NCBI RefSeq assembly: GCF_042684645.1
Contig: NZ_JBHULV010000023.1
Location: 1 to 64,000 of the forward strand
Length of the DNA: 64,000 bases
Direction: 5' to 3'
From: Pseudopedobacter alpinus
Lineage (GTDB): Bacteria; Bacteroidota; Bacteroidia; Sphingobacteriales; Sphingobacteriaceae
Every line of letters begins with the position of its first letter. Within the stretch, counting starts at the first letter, position 1. The translations under genes and the position numbers were made by a program. Under the pieces are notes generated by a model that worked only from the letters and a program-made list of their open reading frames with translations, had not been told where the DNA came from and ran no database searches. Of the stretch, positions 51,025 to 60,644 are shown one piece after another.

Positions 51025-52347
51025 ATGCTTATTTCTGAATTAACTTCCATTTCGCGTTCAAAAAATCTCAATAGACAGATTATAATTTCTTTTTTTTTGA
51101 AATTTTTCAGTCTCTCTCTTGGACTCCTAATTATTCCTAAAACTTTAGGAATTTTAGGTTCGAATCAGTATGGTGTTTGGCTAACTATTCTTTCAATTGT
51201 ATCATGGTTAGTGACGTTTGATGTAGGAATAGGAAATGGACTAAGAAATAAATTAGCTGAATCATTAGCAATTGATGATTATGAATCTTCCTGTAAATAT
51301 ATTAGTACTGGTTATTTTTCATTAACAATTATTAGTCTATTTATTATGGTTATTGTAAGTTTAATCATCCCTTTTGTTAATTGGACAGTAGTGTTTAACA
51401 CAGTTTCAATTAATAATGAAGAGTTAAAAAAAACTATGTTCGTAATAAGTATAGCGGTACTAGTAAATTTTATAATAATTATTGTGAATCAAATTATGAA
51501 TGCGTTCCAGAAAGCCGCATACACAAATTTTGTTTCAATTTTACACAGCAGCTTTTTTTTAATTATTTTATTAGTTATAAAAGATATTCACGATTTATAC
51601 ACTGTCACAAAATTTTATTCATTAAGTTTAGTTCTTAGTGGACTAGTAGTTTCGTTTTTTTTCTATCGAACAAATTTTAACTATATTCCAAAAATAAAAT
51701 GGATAGATTTAAGTAAGGCAAAAGAAATCCTTCAATTAGGTGGTAGCTTTTTTATTATACAGATTGCAACTGTATTTATGTTTTCTACATCGAGTATATT
51801 GATTATTCAATTATTAAGTTCAATTGATGTCTCCATTTATAATGTAACTTTTAGATTATTCTCGACCTTATCTTTGGTTTTTTCTATTGTTGTAACACCC
51901 TATTGGTCAGCATTTACAGAAGCCTTTAAAAAGTCAGATTTTAAGTGGATAAAAACTTCTATGGTTAAGCTACATGTTTATTTAGCCTTAACTATAATCA
52001 TAGCTATTTTGTTAGTTATTTCTCATCAATTTATCCTTGATTTATGGTTAGGTAAAAACAAGCTAATTCCTGGGTTTACTGTAGCACTAATGATGGGTGT
52101 TTACGTTATTATATTAAGTTGGAGCAATATATATTCACATTATCTTAACGGTATAGGTAAATTAAAAATGCAAACAATACTAGCGGTTATACAAGCAATT
52201 ATGGTAATACCCTTATGTTTTTTATTTACTAAATTTTTGAATATGGGATTATCCGGAATTATGTTAAGTTTGATATTTAGCCTCTTACCATTTGCAATAA
52301 TTGGACCTATAGTCTCAATAAAATCCTTAAAGTCAATTAATGTATAA
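51025..52347 (+). CDS. Oligosaccharide-unit flippase (Wzx-like)
   Basis: A 440-residue polytopic membrane protein with about 12-14 segments in the MATE/MOP style: RQIIISFFLKFFSLSLGLLI and FDVGIGNGLRNKLAES at the N-terminus. This pattern is typical of polysaccharide flippases. It is translated 1 bp after rfbH and overlaps the next gene by 8 bp. Composition is more AT-rich than that of the upstream nucleotide-sugar genes. Confidence 0.9.
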   Translation: MLISELTSISRSKNLNRQIIISFFLKFFSLSLGLLIIPKTLGILGSNQYGVWLTILSIVSWLVTFDVGIGNGLRNKLAESLAIDDYESSCKYISTGYFSLTIISLFIMVIVSLIIPFVNWTVVFNTVSINNEELKKTMFVISIAVLVNFIIIIVNQIMNAFQKAAYTNFVSILHSSFFLIILLVIKDIHDLYTVTKFYSLSLVLSGLVVSFFFYRTNFNYIPKIKWIDLSKAKEILQLGGSFFIIQIATVFMFSTSSILIIQLLSSIDVSIYNVTFRLFSTLSLVFSIVVTPYWSAFTEAFKKSDFKWIKTSMVKLHVYLALTIIIAILLVISHQFILDLWLGKNKLIPGFTVALMMGVYVIILSWSNIYSHYLNGIGKLKMQTILAVIQAIMVIPLCFLFTKFLNMGLSGIMLSLIFSLLPFAIIGPIVSIKSLKSINV

Positions 52348-53482
52348 AAAATATATTGTATCAGGAGTTAGTCCGGGACCTGCTGGAGTTGGTAGAGTTG
52401 TTGAATATCTAAAAGAGCATTCGTTAAATACGTTATTTTTATTGCCGCCTTCTGGAAGAATCGTGTTACTGAAAAAAGCTATCAAAAGTTTTCAGATTTC
52501 ATTAATAATAAAAGGATTATTAGAGTTTTATAGTTACATAATCAAAAATTATATTTTTAAATGGAAGTTAAAATATATAAAAAATAAAAATATAATTATA
52601 CTACATCCACAAACAATCGGCTTCAAAACTGTTATGAGGCTGATAGATAGAAATAACGTCACAATTTATATTATGGATAACAGTTTTTTCTGTATCAAAT
52701 CTTATAATTATAATGAAATTTTAAAATCCTCTTGTGTTTTATGTCTAAATATGGAATATCGTAATTCAGAGAAATACAACTGTACACCATACCCCATTAA
52801 CTACTCTTATTCAGAATATTATGATTTTTTGGATTTTTTAAAAGATAAATCCCATAAATTAAGATTTTTAACACAAAGTAAAGGACAAACAGAATTGCTA
52901 AAAAAGCAGTTTGGTGAGTTAATTCAAACTCAAGAAATAGGATTATTAACTTCCGATTTATTCCAAGATGATGTGATATTAAAAAATGAATTTGAAAATT
53001 TTGATATTGTTTTTCATGGTGACGCATCTTTAGCGAAAGGAGGATTGTACGTATTTGAATTAGCTAAACACTTGAGTCAATATACTTTTTTATTTCCTTT
53101 TCTGACGGAAATTCATGATATACCCGAAAATGTAACTTTTAAAAAGATGAACTGGAATACGGGTTTAAAAGAGTATATAATTAATTCTAAATTGACCTTT
53201 TGTCCGTCTATTTGGGCAGCACCTATTGAAGGAAGTGTTCTTAAAACATTGAAATTATCAATCCCGTTAGCGGTCTTTAATACTGAATTTGCTTTTTCTA
53301 ATGAAATTGATGACGATGCTGTTATTAAATTATCAGGAGATTTACGAAAAGATATTTCTATTATTGATGATTTTTTAAAATTAAAAAAAGAAGACCGTTT
53401 AATAAAAGGTGCGAAAGGTAAAGAGTACATATTGAATAAAATAAATAAAATGACTGAAAATTTCAATCACACTTTCAGATAA
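52340..53482 (+). CDS. Divergent glycosyltransferase, GT4-like
   Basis: A 380-residue protein with an N-terminal IVSGVSPGPAGVGRVVEYL, resembling the donor-loop start of GT-B enzymes, and a C-terminal FHGDASLAKGGLYVFELAKH and CPSIWAAPIEGSVLKTLKL. The final part takes the place of the usual EX7E motif (E at about 300), which is imperfect. I assign it as a glycosyltransferase by fold-like pattern and location. The linkage is unknown. It overlaps wzx by 8 bp. Confidence 0.65.
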   Translation: MYKKYIVSGVSPGPAGVGRVVEYLKEHSLNTLFLLPPSGRIVLLKKAIKSFQISLIIKGLLEFYSYIIKNYIFKWKLKYIKNKNIIILHPQTIGFKTVMRLIDRNNVTIYIMDNSFFCIKSYNYNEILKSSCVLCLNMEYRNSEKYNCTPYPINYSYSEYYDFLDFLKDKSHKLRFLTQSKGQTELLKKQFGELIQTQEIGLLTSDLFQDDVILKNEFENFDIVFHGDASLAKGGLYVFELAKHLSQYTFLFPFLTEIHDIPENVTFKKMNWNTGLKEYIINSKLTFCPSIWAAPIEGSVLKTLKLSIPLAVFNTEFAFSNEIDDDAVIKLSGDLRKDISIIDDFLKLKKEDRLIKGAKGKEYILNKINKMTENFNHTFR

Positions 53483-53487
53483 TTTTC

Positions 53488-54273
53488 ATGCTAAAAAGTT
53501 CTAAGCCTTTGATAAGTATTATTACTGTTGTTTTTAACGGTGAACATCTTATTGAGAAAACAATCCAAAGTGTACTAAATCAAAAATTTAATAATTTCGA
53601 ATATATAGTTATTGATGGTGCTTCTACAGATAGTACTAAAAAAATTATATATAATTATGAGGCTAGGATTAATAAAATTATCTCTGAGCCTGATTTGGGA
53701 ATTTATGATGCTATGAATAAAGGAATTAAATTAGCTAATGGTTGCTTTATTTTTTTCTTAAACTCAGGAGATATTATCTTTAATGAAACATTTTATGAAA
53801 TTTTTCTCAACAAAGAAAACCTGCAATATGATGTTATTTATGGTGACATAATTCGTTCAACTGTTAATCAATTAATTGTATCAAAAGATATAAGTTTTAT
53901 TAACTACGGAATGCCATTTTGTCATCAAGCTGTGTTAGTTAAAGCTGAATTGTGTAAAACCTATCTTTTTAATACTCAATATAAGATAGCCGCAGATTAT
54001 AACTTTTTCCTAAGCTTGTTTTTATTAAAATTTAAATTTCAAAGAATAAATGTAGCTTTCGGTGAAATAGATACTTCAGGAATATCAAATACAGCTTATT
54101 TTACAACAACAAAAGAATATTTGAATATTATTAGAAGAAATTATAATGGAATAAAATCGGTAAAAAAAATTTATAAATATATTGCCCACAATAAAAAAAG
54201 TTTATTGTTCAAATTTGTAATAAATTTAATGGGGATTAAAATTTATAGTAAACTAAAAGGTATAATCAATTAA
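53488..54273 (+). CDS. Family 2 glycosyltransferase
   Basis: A 261-residue GT-A enzyme. It has PLISIITVVFNGEHLIEKTI, IVIDGASTDSTKKII, SEPDLGIYDAMNKGIKLA, FFLNSGDIIF and FCHQAVLVKAE. It belongs to the WcaA-like group common in capsule loci. The donor is unknown. It is close in sequence pattern to the GT2 at 56679. Confidence 0.92.
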   Translation: MLKSSKPLISIITVVFNGEHLIEKTIQSVLNQKFNNFEYIVIDGASTDSTKKIIYNYEARINKIISEPDLGIYDAMNKGIKLANGCFIFFLNSGDIIFNETFYEIFLNKENLQYDVIYGDIIRSTVNQLIVSKDISFINYGMPFCHQAVLVKAELCKTYLFNTQYKIAADYNFFLSLFLLKFKFQRINVAFGEIDTSGISNTAYFTTTKEYLNIIRRNYNGIKSVKKIYKYIAHNKKSLLFKFVINLMGIKIYSKLKGIIN

Positions 54274-55493
54274 TGAAAGTACTACACATTACATCTGCTG
54301 GTAAGTTAGCTGGTGCAGGTTTAGCCGCATTAAATTTGCATGAAGAGTTACTAAGAAATGGGATAGATAGTAGAATTCTATTTTTAAAGGAAAACGAAAA
54401 TAAAAATAAAAGAGTTTTTTCTTATGTAAAGTCGTTCAAGACTAGACTCTTACAGAAATTCACATCTTTCATAGATAGATGTTTAATTATAAAATACAAA
54501 ACAAATAAATCTTATCTTTTTTCAGCTTCAATTTTTGGTTTGGGAATTCATAATCATCCATTAATAAAAGAAGCAGATGTGATACACCTCCACTGGATTA
54601 ATCATGCCTTTTTATCAATAAAAGATATTTCAAAAATTAATAAACCAATAGTTTGGACAATGCATGATATGTGGGCCTTTACTGGTGGTTGTCACTATGC
54701 TTATGACTGTACTTCTTTTACTTCTAGCTGTGGATTTTGCCCAGTTTTAAACAGTAAAAATAAAAATGACCTATCTCATTATATTCTACAAACTAAATTA
54801 AAATATTTAAATCACAAATTCATCAACTTTGTGGCTATAAGTTCATGGATGATGGAATTGGCAAATAATAGTTTCTTTTTGAAAAACAAAGTTAAAAACA
54901 TAGTTTTCAGTGGAATTAATTCTTCGATTTTCTTCTTTCAAGATATGAAAGCAGATTTTAGGAAAGAATTAAAACTTCCTTTAGATAGAAATATTATCCT
55001 TATAGGAGCGGGTGACATACATAATCCAGCAAAAGGTGTGTCATTTACAATGGACGCATTAAAAGAGTTAGATAATGAGATTTTAATTATAAATTTCGGT
55101 CATGGAACAATAGACAATGATTTGATAAAAAAGGAAGTTATTAATGTAGGATTTATAAGTGATAAATACTTGATGGCAAAATATTACCAAGCGTCAGATG
55201 TTTTTTTATCTACTTCTATTGCAGAAGCTTTTGGAATGACTTTAGCAGAAGCACAATGTTGTGGAACTCCTGTAGTGGCATTTTCTAAAGGAGGTCCGAA
55301 GGACATTGTAGAACATGATAAATCGGGTTATTTAGCCGAATTTGGAGATACCAATCTCCTCACTAAGTATTTATGTGTTAGTTTAAATTTAGAATATAAT
55401 CATAAACTCATTTCAGAAAATGCTATTAAAAAGTTTTCTTTAGAAAAAACTTCTAAAAACTATGTTGATTTATATTTAAAGGCATTGAATTGA
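54273..55493 (+). CDS. Family 4 glycosyltransferase
   Basis: A 406-residue GT-B enzyme. The N-terminus MKVLHITSAGKLAGAGLAAL holds the glycine-rich donor loop. HLHWINHAFLSI and VWTMHDMWAFTGGCHYAYDC carry a cysteine-rich insert (C..C..C-GFC) seen in related GT4 enzymes. The EX7E motif is EAFGMTLAE near 320. It starts on the last base of the preceding gene, and its TGA overlaps the next ATG. Confidence 0.93.
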   Translation: MKVLHITSAGKLAGAGLAALNLHEELLRNGIDSRILFLKENENKNKRVFSYVKSFKTRLLQKFTSFIDRCLIIKYKTNKSYLFSASIFGLGIHNHPLIKEADVIHLHWINHAFLSIKDISKINKPIVWTMHDMWAFTGGCHYAYDCTSFTSSCGFCPVLNSKNKNDLSHYILQTKLKYLNHKFINFVAISSWMMELANNSFFLKNKVKNIVFSGINSSIFFFQDMKADFRKELKLPLDRNIILIGAGDIHNPAKGVSFTMDALKELDNEILIINFGHGTIDNDLIKKEVINVGFISDKYLMAKYYQASDVFLSTSIAEAFGMTLAEAQCCGTPVVAFSKGGPKDIVEHDKSGYLAEFGDTNLLTKYLCVSLNLEYNHKLISENAIKKFSLEKTSKNYVDLYLKALN

Positions 55494-56740
55494 TGTTAAA
55501 AAATATCCAACTTTTTTTTATCTGGTTAGCTATTTTAATGGCTTTTCCCTTTTCAATTTCAAATGCTTATGAATTACCTGCAAAGCCAATCATTTCTATA
55601 TGCACAGTGATTTTATTAGGATTCTCTCTACTTTACATTTTTAAAAGTAGACTCAATAAGGTAGTGATAATTATGTTGTTGGTTCAAATCTTTACAGCCA
55701 TTACTTTTATTATAATTCACATGGATTCTGCTTACGTCAATTTCTCTTTGCAGTTAATAATTGTTCTGATAATTTTCATTTTACTAGAAAACGGATTATA
55801 TATCCAATTTTGTAAACAATTATTAGGATTTGTTTCAGTTATGGCTGTGTTTTCTGTAATTATTTTCTTTTTATGTTTAGTATTTAATGTTGCTCCGCTA
55901 AATGAATTTACTAATCCAGATGGCAGGCCTGGTTATAATTTTATCATCACTTTTACAAATGTTTATTTTGATGTTGGTGCCTTTAAAATTATAAGACCCT
56001 CAGGTTTTTTTGATGAACCAGGGACTCTTTCCTTTTATTTAATAATTGGAACATTATTGAATGATTTACTTTTTCAATATAAAAGGATAAGAATTGTCCT
56101 TTTAGTATGTGGAATATTTACATTGTCTTTAGCCTTTTATGCTTTATTAATATTATACCTATGTTTTAGGTATAAGAAAAGATATTTATCAAAAATAGTT
56201 TTAGCTACATTTATTGTGGTTCTAATTAGCACTTTTGCAATATCAAGTTTAGATGAAGAAAAACAAACGTTATTATACGGATATACCTTTGGTAGAATTG
56301 AGAATATATTTGATGATAAGAGTAAATCTGATGATACGTATTTTCAAGGAGATAATAGATCTGACTTAATTGAGAATTCATTTTTCGCAATTCGTGATTC
56401 TCCAATAATAGGTCAAGGTCTTTCATACAGAACAAATACATCATCTGTAATATATGGAAAGTTTGTGGGTGCAAATCCTCTTTCTTTATTTGCCATTCAT
56501 GGATTATTTGGCGGAGTTATATTTTCTTTACATTTATTTTATTACCTATGGGTTTGTTTTAAAACCAGAAGATTTAATTTAGAAATAAAGTCAGCAATTA
56601 TCTTGGCTTTATTGATTTTACAAAGACCCGATTACGTAGGGGGCATTCTACCCTATATCAATATATTAATATTACTCTATGCTACAAAACAACATAAATT
56701 ATCCAATACCCCTGTTTACAATTATAACAGTGGTATTTAA
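55493..56740 (+). CDS. Polysaccharide polymerase (Wzy-like)
   Basis: A 415-residue protein with about ten or more membrane segments and one larger loop (about 265-310, with EKQTLLYGYTFGRIENIFDD and SPIIGQGLSYRTN). The layout and PSGFFDEPGTLSFYL suggest the O-antigen ligase/polymerase superfamily. The ATG overlaps the upstream TGA. The 3' end overlaps the next glycosyltransferase by 62 bp. Wzy versus ligase cannot be decided, but with Wzx and Wzz present Wzy is likelier. Confidence 0.85.
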   Translation: MLKNIQLFFIWLAILMAFPFSISNAYELPAKPIISICTVILLGFSLLYIFKSRLNKVVIIMLLVQIFTAITFIIIHMDSAYVNFSLQLIIVLIIFILLENGLYIQFCKQLLGFVSVMAVFSVIIFFLCLVFNVAPLNEFTNPDGRPGYNFIITFTNVYFDVGAFKIIRPSGFFDEPGTLSFYLIIGTLLNDLLFQYKRIRIVLLVCGIFTLSLAFYALLILYLCFRYKKRYLSKIVLATFIVVLISTFAISSLDEEKQTLLYGYTFGRIENIFDDKSKSDDTYFQGDNRSDLIENSFFAIRDSPIIGQGLSYRTNTSSVIYGKFVGANPLSLFAIHGLFGGVIFSLHLFYYLWVCFKTRRFNLEIKSAIILALLILQRPDYVGGILPYINILILLYATKQHKLSNTPVYNYNSGI

Positions 56741-57482
56741 TGATAACAAATTTATTAATAGGACTATAGACTCTGTTATTTCTCAAAATAATGTAGAATT
56801 AGAATATATAATAATTGACGGTGGCTCAACCGATGGAACTTTGGAAAAGATTGTTTCATATGGGAGCAAAATCACAGTTTTACTATCAGAGCCAGATAAA
56901 GGAATTTATGATGCTATGAATAAAGGAATTGCATTAGCAAAAGGTAAATGGCTAATTTTCATGAACTCTGGAGATATTTTTAATAACAATTTTACATTAA
57001 ATTCTATTAAGAAGTATTTAAATGAAGATTATGATATAATTTACGGAAATACCAAAGCATACTATGATGATTTGGACTTAGAGGTGAAATTTGAAGCAGA
57101 AGAACCATCGTTATTATTAACTAAGATAGTTATGAATCATCAAAGTTGTATTATAAGAAAAGATTTTCACATTAAAAATCTTTATAATACATCGTATAAA
57201 ATTTGTGCTGATTATGATATGGTGTTAAGAAGCTATTTAAACAATGTTAAGTTAAAAAAAATTGACGAAACCTTAGCGCTGGTTTCCATTGGAGGAGTGT
57301 CCGACGCAAATAGAAAACGAACTTTTAAAGAGATTTATTTGGTTCAAAAAGCAAATGGTTTAAAGAAAGCTTTGTTAATATATTGCAAAAATATGGGTTA
57401 TCATTTTGCCGTAAAATCTATTAAAGCAGTTTTCTCAAAGAATTTATATAATTTCTTACACAAGAAAAAATATGTTAAGTAA
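56679..57482 (+). CDS. Family 2 glycosyltransferase
   Basis: A 267-residue GT-A enzyme with FTIITVVFNDNKFINRTIDS, IIIDGGSTDGTLEKI, SEPDKGIYDAMNKGIALA, IFMNSGDIF and MNHQSCIIRKD. The start at 56679 lies inside the polymerase gene (62-bp overlap). No later start codon would keep the strand containing ITVVFN. It ends a transcription block, followed by 333 bp without genes. Confidence 0.92.
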   Translation: MLQNNINYPIPLFTIITVVFNDNKFINRTIDSVISQNNVELEYIIIDGGSTDGTLEKIVSYGSKITVLLSEPDKGIYDAMNKGIALAKGKWLIFMNSGDIFNNNFTLNSIKKYLNEDYDIIYGNTKAYYDDLDLEVKFEAEEPSLLLTKIVMNHQSCIIRKDFHIKNLYNTSYKICADYDMVLRSYLNNVKLKKIDETLALVSIGGVSDANRKRTFKEIYLVQKANGLKKALLIYCKNMGYHFAVKSIKAVFSKNLYNFLHKKKYVK

Positions 57483-57815
57483 ACTATATTTTAATTTTCT
57501 AAACATGTTTGCTCAATATAGAATCCATAAAATTTTAGTCTGGAAAATATTGTAGTTTTAGCGATATTTTTTTAACGTGATTCATTATTTTATAAATTTT
57601 TTGTTTGACTCTTTATATATTAATCAGTGTAGTGTAGTATGAAAAACTGAATAGTTTGTTGAATATGTTAAATCTATAGTTTTGTGCTAGAAAAATTAAA
57701 ATATTTACAAGTTACACAATTTACACAACCAAATCAATTTTACTTCTATGTATTATACTAAAAATACATTCATTTTAAACAATAAAAAACAATATCTAAA
57801 TCAAATTTAAATATT
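57483..57815. other. Intergenic AT-rich region within the polysaccharide locus
   Basis: No open frame of note is present in 333 bp of very AT-rich DNA. It is the only sizeable gap between 41.8 and 60.6 kb and probably holds a promoter for the last three genes. I could not place a TAnnTTTG box with confidence, and I see no strong hairpin. Confidence 0.5.
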
Positions 57816-58922
57816 ATGAGAAAAGTAATTGTTATCAGTGGCGCAAACTTATTTAGTGGAGGTACACTAACAATTATGCAAGATTGTCTGAAATATTTAA
57901 GTCAAAGTAGAGCAAAGGAGTACCATATAATTGCACTTATTAATGACTTAGAAAACTTTAAAGAAATAGATAATATAGAATTTATGGAGATACCCTCAAT
58001 GAGGAAAAGCTATTTTCATAGATTGTATTACGAATATTATAAATATAAAACTTTATCTAACACTTTAAACCCCTATTTATGGCTATCTATTAATGATATG
58101 TCTTCTAATGTTACTGCAAAACATCGAGCTGTCTATTGTCACAATCCATCTCCATTCAGGAAAACAACAATTAACGATGTTCTTGATCAGCCTCAGTTAT
58201 TCTTTTTTACTTTATTTTATAAGTATTTATATAAAATAAATATTCACAAGAACGATTACGTAATTGTTCAACAAAATTGGATTAAGAATGAGTTTATCAA
58301 TTTTTTTAATTTGAATCCTGAAAAAATAATAGTTGCTAGACCTCTTGATGAATCGCCTTCAATAGCCATAAACTTAGAAACATCAGAAATAATTTTCTTT
58401 TACCCTGCTGTTTCAAGGCCTTTCAAAAATTTCGAAGTAATAATTCAGGCGGTTAAGTTATTAAAACAAAAAACCAATAAAAATTTTAATGTTGTATTAA
58501 CGATTGATGGATCTGAAAACAACTATGCTAAGAGAATGATTGAATTAGCATCTGGAATTAAAGAAATTCAGTTTACTGGCTTTTTAAGTCGAGACAAAGT
58601 TATTCAATACTATAAAAAAGCTAGTTGTTTAATTTTCCCGTCAAAGCTCGAAACCTGGGGCTTACCTATCACAGAATTTAAGGCATATCATAAACCTCTA
58701 TTTTTGGCAGATTTACCTTATGCAAAAGAAACTTTGGGGAAATATGATAAAGCCATTTTCTTTAATACAGCTGATGCTAAACAATTATCTGAATTAATGT
58801 TTCAGGTAATTAATTCTCAACCTCTAAAATATTCTAATACCGAAGAAGTAAAATATGAAAACCCATCTACTAAAAATTGGAAAGAATTGTTCAATATTTT
58901 ATTAAAAAAGAATAATGAATAA
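57816..58922 (+). CDS. Family 4 glycosyltransferase
   Basis: A 368-residue GT-B enzyme of the mannosyltransferase-like group. The N-terminus VIVISGANLFSGGTLTIMQD is the donor loop. FYPAVSRPFKNFEVIIQAV and FPSKLETWGLPITEFKAYHK carry the EX7E motif (E-TWGLPIT-E), and PLFLADLPYAKETLG follows. It overlaps the next glycosyltransferase by 8 bp. Confidence 0.93.
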   Translation: MRKVIVISGANLFSGGTLTIMQDCLKYLSQSRAKEYHIIALINDLENFKEIDNIEFMEIPSMRKSYFHRLYYEYYKYKTLSNTLNPYLWLSINDMSSNVTAKHRAVYCHNPSPFRKTTINDVLDQPQLFFFTLFYKYLYKINIHKNDYVIVQQNWIKNEFINFFNLNPEKIIVARPLDESPSIAINLETSEIIFFYPAVSRPFKNFEVIIQAVKLLKQKTNKNFNVVLTIDGSENNYAKRMIELASGIKEIQFTGFLSRDKVIQYYKKASCLIFPSKLETWGLPITEFKAYHKPLFLADLPYAKETLGKYDKAIFFNTADAKQLSELMFQVINSQPLKYSNTEEVKYENPSTKNWKELFNILLKKNNE

Positions 58923-59727
58923 AATAACTGCCTCCATTGTTGTTTATAATAGTGATATTGATATTTTAAGAAATTTTGCTGAAAAGGTGAAAAGTTTCTA
59001 TAAAGTTGAACTTTGTATTATTGATAACTCGTTAACTAACAAGATTTGTCTCGATATAGAAGATTTGAAAATTGGTTACATTCACAACCCAACCAACCCT
59101 GGTTTCGGTGCAGCCCATAACATAGCTATAGAAAAGTCAATAGCGTCTGGCTGTAAATATCATTTCATCATCAATCCAGATATTAGAATAGAAGAAGATG
59201 TTTTTACTCCAATGGTAAACTATATGGAACAACATCAGGAAGTTGGAATGATGATGCCTAAGATTTTAAATGAAGATGGTACAGTTCAGAATCTACCAAA
59301 ACTACTGCCTCATCCTGCTTGGATTTTTCGCAGGAAATTAAAAAAAATTGACCCATTAGGAAAACAATTTATTGATAATTATGAACTACGAAACTTCCCT
59401 AAAGAGAAAATCTATAATGTTCCTATTCTTTCAGGATGCTTTACTTTGTTAAGATTAGATTCCATTAAAGAAATAGGAATGTATGATGAGAATTTCTTTA
59501 TGTATTTTGAAGATTTCGACCTTTCGAGAAGAATGCATACAAAATTCAAAACTATCTATTATCCAGAGGTTTCTGTTTACCATGGATATGAAGGTGGAGC
59601 AAATAAAAGCTTTAAGTTGTTTAAAATTTTCTTAAAATCTATGTTTACCTATTTTAATAAATGGGGCTGGTTTTTTGATGTTGAACGCAAAAGACTTAAC
59701 AAGGAAACACTAAATCAGTTTAAATGA
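58915..59727 (+). CDS. Family 2 glycosyltransferase, WbbL/rhamnosyltransferase-like
   Basis: A 270-residue GT-A enzyme with ITASIVVYNSDIDILRNF, NPTNPGFGAAHNIAIEK, HFIINPDIRIEEDV, MMMPKILNEDGTVQNLPKL and DENFFMYFEDFDLSRRM. The NPGFGxAxN and YFEDxDLSRR blocks are those of the rhamnosyltransferase-like GT2 subgroup. The sugar is a guess. The stop overlaps the next ATG. Confidence 0.92.
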   Translation: MNKITASIVVYNSDIDILRNFAEKVKSFYKVELCIIDNSLTNKICLDIEDLKIGYIHNPTNPGFGAAHNIAIEKSIASGCKYHFIINPDIRIEEDVFTPMVNYMEQHQEVGMMMPKILNEDGTVQNLPKLLPHPAWIFRRKLKKIDPLGKQFIDNYELRNFPKEKIYNVPILSGCFTLLRLDSIKEIGMYDENFFMYFEDFDLSRRMHTKFKTIYYPEVSVYHGYEGGANKSFKLFKIFLKSMFTYFNKWGWFFDVERKRLNKETLNQFK

Positions 59728-60608
59728 TAATCATTACCGGCTCTTCCGGCTTCGCAGGAACAAACCTAATCAGCTACCTACAAGATTTTGATAAACAGGA
59801 ACTATCCTTAAGATATCAACCAAGTCAAGAAATCGATTTACAAAATGCGGATGCTATTATTCACCTCTCCGGCAAAGCCCATGATCTAAAAAAAGTATCT
59901 CAACCTCAGGACTATTATGAAGCAAATTTTGAGTTAACTAAACAATTGTATGATGCATTCATCAAATCGGATGCTAGAAAATTCATTTTTATCAGTTCTG
60001 TAAAAGCAGCTGCGGATTCAGTGAATGGTTTCTTACCAGAAGATGTAATACCAAACCCTCAAACGCATTACGGTAAATCTAAATTGATGGCAGAGGAATA
60101 TATCAAATCACAAACACTTCCAGCAGGAAAATCATACTATATCCTGAGACCATGTATGATTCACGGACCTGGCAATAAAGGAAATCTAAACCTATTGTAT
60201 CAGTTTGTTAAAAAAGGTATCCCCTACCCTTTAGCCGCTTTTGAGAATCAGCGTTCTTTTTTAAGTGTCGAAAATTTATGTTTTGTGATCAAAGAATTGC
60301 TAGAGCGGGATATTCCTTCGGGGATTTATAATTTAGCAGATGATGAGGCCTTATCAACTAATGAACTAGTAGCAGAAATTGCAAAAACATTAAATCTTAA
60401 ACCTAAACTTTGGGCGATACCCGCCAAACTCATTCAATCATTAGCAAAAGTGGGTGATGTACTGAAACTCCCTTTGAATAGCGAACGATTAGGCAAATTG
60501 ACCGAAAACTATGTAGTTTCCAATCAGAAAATTAAAAAAAATTTAGGTAAGGAATTACCTATAAGCACAAGAGCAGGACTGAAAAAAACAATTAGCTCTT
60601 TTAACTGA
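59724..60608 (+). CDS. NAD-dependent sugar epimerase/dehydratase (extended SDR, WbpV/Gne-like)
   Basis: A 294-residue SDR protein with IIITGSSGFAGTNLISYL, DAIIHLSGKAHDLKK, FIFISSVKAAAD and THYGKSKLMAEEYI (YxxxK), then YYILRPCMIHGPGNKGNL. This subgroup is usually found at the end of O-antigen loci beside the initiating glycosyl-1-phosphate transferase and acts on UDP-HexNAc derivatives. That transferase is not seen here: the next genes belong to other systems, so the locus appears to end at this point. Confidence 0.88.
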   Translation: MIIITGSSGFAGTNLISYLQDFDKQELSLRYQPSQEIDLQNADAIIHLSGKAHDLKKVSQPQDYYEANFELTKQLYDAFIKSDARKFIFISSVKAAADSVNGFLPEDVIPNPQTHYGKSKLMAEEYIKSQTLPAGKSYYILRPCMIHGPGNKGNLNLLYQFVKKGIPYPLAAFENQRSFLSVENLCFVIKELLERDIPSGIYNLADDEALSTNELVAEIAKTLNLKPKLWAIPAKLIQSLAKVGDVLKLPLNSERLGKLTENYVVSNQKIKKNLGKELPISTRAGLKKTISSFN

Positions 60609-60644
60609 AATTAAATTTTAATCTTTCCTTTTCAACAATTCCAC

